Of a stretch of DNA of 14,742 nucleotides, positions 1 to 6,882 are shown piece after piece. Origin of the DNA: an uncultured Muribaculaceae bacterium (GTDB lineage Bacteria; Bacteroidota; Bacteroidia; Bacteroidales; Muribaculaceae). Both the position numbers and the translations under genes were made by a program. The notes under the pieces were generated by a model. That model had not been told where the DNA came from. It saw only the letters and a program-made list of their open reading frames with translations, and searched no databases. Each line of letters starts with the position of its first letter. Positions within the stretch are counted from its first letter, which is position 1. The stretch spans positions 1 through 14,742 of the forward strand of contig CAKTOT010000057.1 in assembly GCA_934590135.1 (NCBI GenBank), in the 5' to 3' direction.

Positions 1-580
1 GGGTGGTGTCGATGACCTTGCCCTTTTGAGCCTCGTCCGGTGCGGGAATGGTGGCTATAGCCTCGTGAATGTCGGCGTTGAAATCGGCGCCGGTGGACTC
101 CATTGCCTTGACGCCGTTGTCGCCGAGATGCTTTACCAGTTTGTTGTATATCAACTCCATACCATCGTGTATGGCTTTGGCTTCGGCTTTGTCTTTGGAT
201 GCGTCCAGGCCGCGCTCGAAGTCATCGACTATGGGCAGAAGGTCTTTGAGAACTTTTTCGGCGGCGTTTTTGACCAAGTCGCTGCGCTCGCGCATCGTGC
301 GCTTGCGGAAGTTGTCAAAGTCTGCCATCAGGAAGAGGTATTCTTTTTTCTCTTTTTCGAGTTGGGCGCGAGTTTCTTCTAATTCTTTTTTGAGTTTGTC
401 GACTTCGCTCAATTCTTCTTCGGGTTCTGCATCTGCCTTGGTGTCAGTGCCTTCGTCTTCGGTCGCAGCCTCATCCTGTGTCTGCGTGGCTTCTTGTTCC
501 ACAGCTTCATCGGCGGCGTCGTGCTGGCGGTTGTTGTTATGTCGGTCGTTCTTATTGTATTTATTCTTTTCCATATTCAT
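1..580 (-). CDS. grpE: Nucleotide exchange factor GrpE (C-terminus beyond window)
   Basis: Minus-strand reading from the ATG at 580 stays open to the window edge and gives 193 residues. GrpE is the cytoplasmic nucleotide-exchange partner of DnaK. The N-terminus (about 1-60) is polar and acidic, as is usual for the disordered GrpE tail. A charged helical coiled coil follows (about 60-80) and runs into the family signature ADFDNFRKRT at 86-95, then LPIVDDFERGL at 115-125. Near the end FNADIHEAIATIP and GKVIDT match the C-terminal beta-domain signature. Typical length is about 180-210 residues, so only some 15-20 residues should be missing. An in-frame TGA four codons upstream of the ATG rules out an earlier start; a second ATG two codons in is possible. 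A dnaJ gene often follows in Bacteroidota but would lie outside. I saw no convincing promoter or CIRCE-like repeat in the 231 bases upstream. Confidence 0.95.
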   Translation of the reverse strand, partial: MNMEKNKYNKNDRHNNNRQHDAADEAVEQEATQTQDEAATEDEGTDTKADAEPEEELSEVDKLKKELEETRAQLEKEKKEYLFLMADFDNFRKRTMRERSDLVKNAAEKVLKDLLPIVDDFERGLDASKDKAEAKAIHDGMELIYNKLVKHLGDNGVKAMESTGADFNADIHEAIATIPAPDEAQKGKVIDTT

Positions 581-720
581 AGTTTTGTGTCACCACCATC
601 TTATAGCAAAAACGTTGCCAAACGAGTTGACATCGACTGCCGATTTGTCGTCCGAACAGATTTCGCCGCGACCTCATCAACGTCTCTCCGCCCACTATCA
701 AGACGAAATATTAAACAACA

Positions 721-754
721 GGGCATACATCGACCGTGTAGCCGATGTATGCCC
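721..754 (-). terminator. Intrinsic terminator after the bi-domain oxidoreductase
   Basis: A perfect 12-bp inverted repeat (721-732 and 743-754, arm GGGCATACATCG) with a 10-base loop. On the minus strand it is followed by the T-rich stretch TGTTGTTTAATATTT. It lies 57 bases after the oxidoreductase stop and 141 bases before the grpE start, so it probably closes the polysaccharide transcription unit and separates it from grpE. Confidence 0.8.
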
Positions 755-811
755 GTCGTGTAAGAATAATTTGAAGTCTATCTTCGAATAAATGCTGGAC
801 TAACTATGCGC

Positions 812-2953
812 TTAGTGGATGAGTATGGGCATTCCGTCTTCACGGATGCTTTCGAGAGCGGCAAAGCAGGCCTTGGTGACCGCAAAGATTTGATCCATAG
901 GGATGGGCAGACGTCCTTGGGCGAGTGCGTCAAAGAATTGGCGCATCATTTCGGGCTGGCCTTTGTCTTGGTTCGCTTTCTTCATTTTCTCGCTTTTGCG
1001 TCCGTATACCTCGGCGCGGCGGAAGTCTTCGATGATTCCGGCGGTGCCGGCATGGTATGCTTCGAAGTGTTCTTTGGGCAACGACTTGGGCCCGTTGGCA
1101 TAGTAGGCTACAACGCCTGTCGAGCCGTTGGCAAATTCGATGGTGATATTGACGGTGTCATTAAGCCCCTGCGGATCGGGCATGGCCGAGGCTGCCACCT
1201 TGACGGGCAGAGAGCCGCACATGTATGTCATCAGGTCTATGAAGTGGCATACTTCGCCGAGTATTCTTCCGCCTCCGACTGTTGGGTCTTGAATCCAATG
1301 GTCGGCAGGTATATTTCCTGCATTGACGCGATACAGCATGGACATCTTGCCTTCGCCGAGACGTTTTTTGAGCATTTGGGCAAAGGGTGAGAAACGGCGG
1401 TTGAAGCCTATCATGACGCCGGTGCCGTTTTTGCGGGTGAGTTCTTCGATGTCTACCAGCTCGTCGAGTGTCAGGCACAGAGGTTTCTCAACGTACACGT
1501 TTTTGCCTGCGGCGAGGGCTTGCGCGACATAGGTCGCATGGGTGTCGTGGCGTGTGGCGATGAATACTGTATTGACAGCGCTGTCGCCGAGGATGTCGTT
1601 GATGTCGGATGTTGCACGGCCGAAGTGGAATTTTTCGGCAACGCGTTTGGATGTCGTCCCTGAGTTGGTCATCACGGCTATGCGCGGCGCACGCTCGGCG
1701 GCGGGCAGATTGGGTAGCAGATTGCCTTGTGCGTAGCTGCCGGCGCCGATGAAAGCGATGCCGGGGGCGTCCGACTTGATGGCGGCCGCAGCATCGGTCA
1801 CTATCGAGCGTTCGGTGTGCTCCTTGGTAGTGTCGTATTCGAGTACTATGCCCAGGAATGGTTCGCTGTGCGTCAGCACGATGTCGTAAGCCTTGGGAGC
1901 GTCCTCAAATTTGAATACGTGGGTGGTGAGATATTGCAAGTCGATGCGTCCGCTGTGCACCAGCTGCTGGAAGGCTTGCATATTACGTTTTTCGGTCCAG
2001 CGTACGTATGCAGCCGGATAGTCTATGCCTTTTTCCTCGTAATTGAGGTCGTAGCGGCCGGGACCATATGAGCAAGACATACGCAGTTCCAATTCTTTTT
2101 TGTAGTAATACGGGTCGCGGTCAAATCCTGTGGGTACTGCGCCCAGTACCACTACGCGACCTTTGCGGCGGCATATTGCGCCGGCAAAATTGACGGGATC
2201 GAGCGAAGAAGTTGCTGCGGCAATGAGCACTGCATCGACGCCGCGACCGTCGGTATAGTCAAGAATTTTTTCCTTAATACCCGGGTCGTTGCGAGTCAGT
2301 GCCAAGTCGGTGCAGTGTTCTGATGCTGTCTTGACGGCGGCAGCGCTTACATCGATACCCACGACGTTTACACCCGAAGCACGCAGTTCGAGACATGCCA
2401 ATTGACCTATAAGGCCCAACCCGATAACGGCACAAGTCTCGCCCAAACGCATATCGGCTTGGCGCACACCTTGCAATGCTATGGCTCCCAGTGTATTGTA
2501 GCAGGCTTTGGCCAGGTCGGCGTCTGCCTCCAGACGCACGCACAAGTTCTTTGGAACGGCCACCACTTCGGCATGGTTGGCATATCCGGCACCCGCGCAA
2601 GCCACCTTGTCGCCTACGCGGAATTCGGTGACGTCATCGGCTACGCCGATGACGGTGCCTGCCGAGCTATAACCTAACGGCGAATAGGCATCGAGTTTCT
2701 TCATCACGGCGCGGTAGGTTTGCACAAAGCCTTGCTGGCGCAGTTTCTCCAAAACCTGTTTTACTTGTTGTGGACGCTCTTTTGCTTTGCCTATCAGACT
2801 TTTGCGGGCGGCTTTGACTGTCGAGCCTTCGGTGCCGGCGCTGATGAGCGAGTAATGGTTTTGTACCAGGACCATGCCTGCAGACAGTTGAGGCATAGGC
2901 AGCTCCTGTATTACCATCTCTCCGGAGCCGAGCTTTTGTGTCAGTTGTTCCAT
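812..2953 (-). CDS. Bi-domain oxidoreductase: MDR alcohol-dehydrogenase domain fused to Gfo/Idh/MocA domain
   Basis: 713 residues with two complete nucleotide-binding modules. Residues about 1-372 are a medium-chain dehydrogenase/reductase with a Rossmann glycine motif GLGLIG at 178-183; the usual catalytic-zinc cysteine segment reads LISAGTEG (37-43 region), with no Cys, as seen in this fusion family. Residues about 395-713 are a Gfo/Idh/MocA domain: GAGSYAQG at 403-410, the EKP motif at 489-491, and a GEVCHFIDL segment at 566-574 with the conserved His570. Proteins of this architecture occur in bacterial polysaccharide loci and are presumed to oxidise or reduce a nucleotide-sugar or other glycan precursor in the cytoplasm; the substrate is not known to me. 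It is the last gene of the cluster, 198 bases after the CapK-like gene, with its own predicted promoter and a terminator. Start is the ATG at 2953. Domain assignment is secure; the function is not. Confidence 0.93.
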   Translation of the reverse strand: MEQLTQKLGSGEMVIQELPMPQLSAGMVLVQNHYSLISAGTEGSTVKAARKSLIGKAKERPQQVKQVLEKLRQQGFVQTYRAVMKKLDAYSPLGYSSAGTVIGVADDVTEFRVGDKVACAGAGYANHAEVVAVPKNLCVRLEADADLAKACYNTLGAIALQGVRQADMRLGETCAVIGLGLIGQLACLELRASGVNVVGIDVSAAAVKTASEHCTDLALTRNDPGIKEKILDYTDGRGVDAVLIAAATSSLDPVNFAGAICRRKGRVVVLGAVPTGFDRDPYYYKKELELRMSCSYGPGRYDLNYEEKGIDYPAAYVRWTEKRNMQAFQQLVHSGRIDLQYLTTHVFKFEDAPKAYDIVLTHSEPFLGIVLEYDTTKEHTERSIVTDAAAAIKSDAPGIAFIGAGSYAQGNLLPNLPAAERAPRIAVMTNSGTTSKRVAEKFHFGRATSDINDILGDSAVNTVFIATRHDTHATYVAQALAAGKNVYVEKPLCLTLDELVDIEELTRKNGTGVMIGFNRRFSPFAQMLKKRLGEGKMSMLYRVNAGNIPADHWIQDPTVGGGRILGEVCHFIDLMTYMCGSLPVKVAASAMPDPQGLNDTVNITIEFANGSTGVVAYYANGPKSLPKEHFEAYHAGTAGIIEDFRRAEVYGRKSEKMKKANQDKGQPEMMRQFFDALAQGRLPIPMDQIFAVTKACFAALESIREDGMPILIH

Positions 2954-3031
2954 TATATGTCTTTAATAAGTTTGCCGACTGTCGTAGGGAAGGACTTGGT
3001 CGGCGAAATCGTGGTTATGCTTTTGTGCTGA

Positions 3032-3063
3032 CAAAGTTACGCATTTTGCCGCGTATAGGCAAA
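3032..3063 (-). promoter_or_regulatory. Bacteroidota-type promoter for the bi-domain oxidoreductase
   Basis: On the minus strand a -33 TTTG (3060-3063) is followed after 20 bases by TAACTTTG (3032-3039), matching the Bacteroidota consensus TTTG, 19-21 bases, TAnnTTTG. It lies in the 198-base gap behind the CapK-like gene and about 80 bases before the ATG at 2953, predicting a leader of roughly 70-75 bases. The oxidoreductase could thus be expressed apart from the polysaccharide operon. Confidence 0.7.
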
Positions 3064-3151
3064 TTGGCGTTGAGTTTTGCCAAGCAGCTATAATAGCCTG
3101 AATAGCTCTAATGACCGTTATAGGCTTCGTATCCTATGGCGGCTGTGTCGT

Positions 3152-4567
3152 CTATGGGCGTTGAGATATAAGTATGCTCGACGGGTCTTGTTCCTTGGCA
3201 TTGTCGTGCGACAGGGCCGGATTGAGTATGTAGTTCAACACCGGCGTGAACTTGCCGTTGGGCATCAGTGTCAGGTGGTCAACGATGTTGACTTTGACGT
3301 ACTGTTCGCCGTCCATAACGTGCGCGGTTTCTCGGCGCATGTACTCGGCATCTTTATCGGAGAAATCTTTTCCGGGAATGATGTCTACGGTTACGTATCC
3401 GGCCTTGGTCTGTGTATATTGCAGGCCGTCGATGCGGCAGCATACGCCATGATCAAGCAGTATTGCGGTCTCGGTTATGCGACTACCATCGTGCTTGATG
3501 ATGATGTTGTATGCGTGTCTCCCATCGATGCGGCCGAGCCACCTTTGGCAATAACCGTGATTGGTGGGAGCGATGCGCGACAATTCGGCATAATCGTCTG
3601 TGCGATAGCGTATCAGGGGAAAGTATTTGTTATATAACGTTGAGCCTACCAATTCGCCGTATCCGCCGGGCGTGGTAATGTCGTTGCCGTTTTCGTCTAT
3701 CAGTTCGGTGTACCCGTACTGTTCTTCAACCTTGTATTCTTGCCCGCCGTCATTACCGGCATAGATAAGTTTCTCGGTATGTCCGTATGTGAAGCTTACG
3801 CTCAGTCCGCATCCCTTGGTGAGGAACGCATAGGCCGCATCGGTGACCGGTTCGGATGTCAGCAGGGCGTACTTGATGAACGAGGTGTCAAGACCCTGAT
3901 CGCGGCACATTTGCATAAAGGCTAAGGCGACACGGGCGTAGGAGTATATCGTATTGATATGGTGGCGTCGCATCACGTGGTATATCTGTGTCGTGTATTC
4001 TTGGTTGAGACGTGTGGAATCAAAGATGAATTCGCGCGTGACGGGGTTGACCTTGTAGATTTTGCCTTTGGGAATTTCGATACCGCGAATGGTGGCTCGC
4101 ACATCGAAGTTCCAACCACAGCGCCGCCATATTCCTGTCGTGAACACCATTTCGGTAATATATCGGTTGGCCGGTATAATCATGCGTAGGGGTTTGCTTG
4201 AAGTTCCGCTGGTCGTTTTCAGTACGGTTTTACCTAAATCGACGCCATCGGCGATGAAGTCGTCCCAATGTGCGTTTACTTCCTTTTTGTCGATGAATGC
4301 AAATTCGCGCTTGAATTGTTCGATGTCTTTAATGACCAAGCCTTTATATCGCTCACGATAGTATGGCACATTTGCGATGGCGTAGTTTACCATCTCTATT
4401 AGTCGTTGTTCGGGGTTTATTGTCGGCAACGATTGCTTGAATTTGCGATACCCAGGCCCGTATATGGATTCGTGTAACGGGTTCAACCTAAGCAGAGGAA
4501 TGTTTATCCAGTTGGGGAGGTTGGAAATCCCGGTTTTGATAATGTCTGCAATGTGTGCTTTTGCCAT
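3152..4567 (-). CDS. CapK/PaaK-like adenylate-forming ligase
   Basis: 471 residues of the phenylacetate-CoA ligase/CapK branch of the ANL (AMP-binding) superfamily. The adenylation motifs look intact and in order: the phosphate-binding loop TTSGTSSKPL at 118-127, an aromatic-Gly-x-Thr-Glu motif YGHTE at 261-265, YRTDDYAEL at 321-329, a LGRIDGR hinge segment at 344-350, and the C-terminal catalytic lysine in NGKF (Lys439). There is no signal peptide or clear membrane segment, so it should act in the cytoplasm. The family activates a carboxylic acid with ATP to an acyl-adenylate and usually a thioester. CapK homologues are common in capsule loci, but the acid they activate is seldom known. It starts 33 bases after the GT4 stop, so it is co-transcribed. 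No acyltransferase, carrier protein or thioesterase accompanies it here, so the acceptor is unknown. The fold is secure, the role inferred. Confidence 0.9.
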   Translation of the reverse strand: MAKAHIADIIKTGISNLPNWINIPLLRLNPLHESIYGPGYRKFKQSLPTINPEQRLIEMVNYAIANVPYYRERYKGLVIKDIEQFKREFAFIDKKEVNAHWDDFIADGVDLGKTVLKTTSGTSSKPLRMIIPANRYITEMVFTTGIWRRCGWNFDVRATIRGIEIPKGKIYKVNPVTREFIFDSTRLNQEYTTQIYHVMRRHHINTIYSYARVALAFMQMCRDQGLDTSFIKYALLTSEPVTDAAYAFLTKGCGLSVSFTYGHTEKLIYAGNDGGQEYKVEEQYGYTELIDENGNDITTPGGYGELVGSTLYNKYFPLIRYRTDDYAELSRIAPTNHGYCQRWLGRIDGRHAYNIIIKHDGSRITETAILLDHGVCCRIDGLQYTQTKAGYVTVDIIPGKDFSDKDAEYMRRETAHVMDGEQYVKVNIVDHLTLMPNGKFTPVLNYILNPALSHDNAKEQDPSSILISQRP

Positions 4568-4600
4568 AGGATGAATATGGGTGTGATTCTTGTTGTTCTA

Positions 4601-5656
4601 TTATTCGATTATTTGGGACAACTGCGACGAAATGCGTAGTGGAGAGAACATTTGCGATTTCTCTAGTGCGGCACGGCTTTGCCCGGCAATTAATCCCGGA
4701 TTGTCGATATACTTGTCTATTGCGTGGGTCAATGCCGCTTTGTCTCCGGGCGTAAATAGTGTGCCTTCGACGCCGTCTGTGACCACTTCCGGTATGCCTC
4801 CGACCGGAGTCGTTATGACCGGCATTGCGTAAGACATTGCTTCAAGAACAGATATTGGAAGTCCTTCATAATAGGACGGCAGTATAAGTATGTCTGTTGT
4901 TGATAATATCTTGGATTTGGCATCTCCTGATACCCAGCCTACAAACTTGACTATTTCATCAAGTTTGTTGTCTTTGATAAAGTTTAATACTTGATCTTCG
5001 TTCCATTGACCGCCTATAGTCAGGGATAGGTGCCCGAGCCATCTGTCACGATTGCTTGCAATGACGTCCAAGAGGTCAAAGATGCCTTTTTCTTTGTAGA
5101 TATAGCCAAGATAGACCAAGGATATAGGTGCTCCGTCAGTATGCGGTTGTTTGGCTATTGTCGGCGTCGGAACAATGTTCATCAATGTAACTGCATTGGT
5201 GCACCCTAATACGTCTTGTGCGTATTTGGTCCATGTATCTGTCAGAAATACCACGTGGTGGCATTTCCTAAAGCATTTCATATAGTGCTCCGGACCTTTT
5301 TTCGCTACATATTTGCGTAATTCACCTCCATGCATGTGGAATACAATCTTGTAGCCGAGCAAATGTCCGAAGTTTATAATTAAGCGTTTACGTGCCCATG
5401 ATTTGCCATTGGCTCCATGTATGTCGAGCGTAGTGTATGGGCTTAAAAGTTTGATAAAGGGAAGCGCGACCAAAGTCCGAACAAAATTAAACAATCCCGG
5501 AATCAGTCCTCGTCGGCTGTTGGTGCTGATGAAGTGGAAGGCTGGAAGTGTATCGCGGTAAGCTCGCAGTACAGACACGATTCCTCCTCGTCCGTTTAAG
5601 TCCGGGCCGATAAAGAGGACTTTGTCAAATATTGTGCCTGGTTTCTTTTTAGCCAT
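4601..5656 (-). CDS. Glycosyltransferase family 4 (GT-B)
   Basis: 351 residues with the two-lobed GT-B layout. The N-terminal lobe opens with KVLFIGPDLNGRGGIVSVL (about 12-30), the glycine-rich acceptor-side loop of GT4 enzymes. The C-terminal lobe holds YLGYIYKEKG (182-191), with the lysine region typical of donor-phosphate binding, and the E-x7-E motif EGLPISVLE (Glu264 and Glu272) followed by EAMSYAMPVITTPVGGIPEVV. There is no signal peptide; it should act at the cytoplasmic face, adding a sugar from a nucleotide donor to the lipid-linked repeat unit with retention of configuration. Donor and acceptor cannot be read from the sequence. It lies 180 bases after the GT32 gene and 33 bases before the CapK-like gene. 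By eye, base composition is more AT-rich than in wza/wzc or the oxidoreductase, as is common for serotype-specific genes. Confidence 0.93.
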   Translation of the reverse strand: MAKKKPGTIFDKVLFIGPDLNGRGGIVSVLRAYRDTLPAFHFISTNSRRGLIPGLFNFVRTLVALPFIKLLSPYTTLDIHGANGKSWARKRLIINFGHLLGYKIVFHMHGGELRKYVAKKGPEHYMKCFRKCHHVVFLTDTWTKYAQDVLGCTNAVTLMNIVPTPTIAKQPHTDGAPISLVYLGYIYKEKGIFDLLDVIASNRDRWLGHLSLTIGGQWNEDQVLNFIKDNKLDEIVKFVGWVSGDAKSKILSTTDILILPSYYEGLPISVLEAMSYAMPVITTPVGGIPEVVTDGVEGTLFTPGDKAALTHAIDKYIDNPGLIAGQSRAALEKSQMFSPLRISSQLSQIIE

Positions 5657-5836
5657 TTGGAAGTGGATTGAGCAAGTTTAATTGTTTCGGCTTAATAGTC
5701 GCTGGCGCTCTTTGACATAATGAGCGATGGTGGCATGAATACTATATTAGTCGTATGTTTGACCTTTTGTATTTGGAGTGGATTTGACATTATAGTTTGG
5801 GATGACTTCTGTGTGATATTGCATCAAGTAATATCG
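5657..5836 (-). other. AT-rich 180-base gap between the GT32 and GT4 genes
   Basis: No homologous reading frame could be supported here. The minus strand can be read on in frame past the GT32 TGA for about 27 codons, but the peptide is not recognisable and is probably chance. No match to the TAnnTTTG promoter core and no strong hairpin were seen. A gap this long inside a glycosyltransferase run is unusual and may mark the edge of an exchanged cassette or the remnant of a lost gene. Confidence 0.4.
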
Positions 5837-6622
5837 TCAACGCTTACGACTTTTTTCGAAAGGGATTTGAAGCTTACTGAATTCTTTTTTGCGCCAAGTC
5901 CTCCAGCCTATGAAGTATATTGATTTTATAACCCATTTAGGCAGGATGCTTTTCAAAAAGCTTTTTTCCTCTTTTTTCCAACTACCGGCGTAGTTGTGTG
6001 AGCAGTATGTTTTCTTGGTAGGATGCACTTCCAAACTATTACGACCATTGAAATGTTTGCCGTCAAAGACGTACATTTGCTTTTGCGTAATATCGTATTG
6101 GGATGCATCAAGGTCTTCCAAATGCTTTATTTTGTAGAATTTGTAGCCCTTGTTCGTAAGTGCAAAGCGGAATCGGCATGGCATTGTCAACATGTCATAT
6201 GTTCCGTCCTCGCGGATGAACGGCATGCCCTCGTATGAGTCCAAAATATCTTTAATCCATTGGCATCCGGGTTCGCAACCAATTACGGCAGCCTCGAAGC
6301 ACCCTGCCTGGTCGTGTCCCACAAAGTATGGCAGAGACAGTAGAGGGTCAAAGCTTTTGTATACAAGGACGTCTGAATCGAGATATATTCCACCATAATT
6401 GTATAGTGCGTACAAGCGAATATAGTCCGCTGCAAAGGCGTATTTCTTAGCGTCGAACGCTTGGCGGGTCCATCGGGTTGAGTCAATGTCAAAGCGTTTA
6501 GTATCCCAAAGCCATATTTCATAGTCCGGAAGGTGCTTTTTCCAAGAGTCAAGGCATAGTTGTATGTCTGCGGGATATGGGTCTCCGGACAGCCAGCATA
6601 GATGTATAATTTTGGGAATCAT
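5837..6622 (-). CDS. Glycosyltransferase family 32 (OCH1-like, DXD motif)
   Basis: 261 residues beginning with MIPKIIHLCWLSGDPYP, the hallmark N-terminus of bacterial GT32 (sugar transferase with DXD region) enzymes. A W-x-x-x-x-P-D-Y-E-I-W element follows at 27-37. Next comes the core AKKYAFAADYIRLYALYNYGGIYLDSDV (58-85) with the metal-binding DSD at 82-84. A C-terminal HNYAGSW (209-215) is the usual distal conserved segment. The last 40 residues are basic and aromatic and may sit on the inner membrane. The family uses nucleotide-sugar donors with Mn2+ and acts on capsule or O-antigen repeat units; the linkage made here cannot be told. Length is normal for the family. Unusually it is isolated by 260 bases upstream and 180 bases downstream, while most cluster genes are tightly packed, and it has a possible promoter core of its own. 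Confidence 0.93.
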   Translation of the reverse strand: MIPKIIHLCWLSGDPYPADIQLCLDSWKKHLPDYEIWLWDTKRFDIDSTRWTRQAFDAKKYAFAADYIRLYALYNYGGIYLDSDVLVYKSFDPLLSLPYFVGHDQAGCFEAAVIGCEPGCQWIKDILDSYEGMPFIREDGTYDMLTMPCRFRFALTNKGYKFYKIKHLEDLDASQYDITQKQMYVFDGKHFNGRNSLEVHPTKKTYCSHNYAGSWKKEEKSFLKSILPKWVIKSIYFIGWRTWRKKEFSKLQIPFEKSRKR

Positions 6623-6882
6623 ATTGATTAAAATGTCTTGAAATGATAGTTTCGGCTATGTTTGGCGATAATAAGTGTATGAAAACTGTCTTGCCGACAT
6701 CAAATTATGGCAAAAACAGTGGCTTGGCGAGTGAAGCGTTTACAAAGGTACTCTTTTTTTTCGATTCAGCCTATTATTTTTACACTTTGACATTGTTTTG
6801 GGGATGTAGTGAACATGTCGAAATGCGTTTTGGAGTTGATGCATAAAATAATGGCCAATGGTTAGAGCTTAGAATATATCCG
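6623..6882 (-). other. AT-rich 260-base intergenic region between wzy and the GT32 gene
   Basis: No supportable gene. The longest minus-strand ATG frame here is about 34 codons and overlaps the putative promoter core, and the plus-strand 67-codon frame resembles nothing I know. Long A and T runs (for example around 6754-6762) and one TACCTTTG element are the visible features. No terminator hairpin with a U tract was found after the wzy stop, so read-through from wzy is possible. Confidence 0.45.
6743..6750 (-). promoter_or_regulatory. Possible promoter core before the GT32 gene
   Basis: The minus strand reads TACCTTTG, a full match to the Bacteroidota TAnnTTTG -7 element and identical to the core in front of wza. 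No TTTG is present 19-21 bases upstream, only an A-rich run, so the -33 element is weak or absent. It would give a leader of about 110 bases before the ATG at 6622. Confidence 0.4.

Noticed and set aside
69..791. Plus-strand open frame of 240 codons, serine-rich
   Set aside because: It lies antisense to grpE, whose minus-strand product has full family signatures, and then runs across the intergenic terminator; the composition is what reading the opposite strand of an acidic, Glu-rich gene gives.
806..1390. Plus-strand open frame of 194 codons
   Set aside because: Antisense to the Gfo/Idh/MocA half of the oxidoreductase, with no recognisable domain.
3086..3107. Inverted repeat AGCTAT/ATAGCT after the CapK-like gene as a terminator
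   Set aside because: Only a 6-bp AT-rich stem with a 10-base loop and no U tract on the minus strand.
3077..3637. Plus-strand open frame of 186 codons
   Set aside because: Antisense to the C-terminal part of the CapK-like ligase, no family motifs.
6643..6846. Plus-strand 67-codon frame in the wzy-GT32 gap
   Set aside because: No recognisable sequence, no promoter or neighbours on that strand, and its span covers a minus-strand promoter core.
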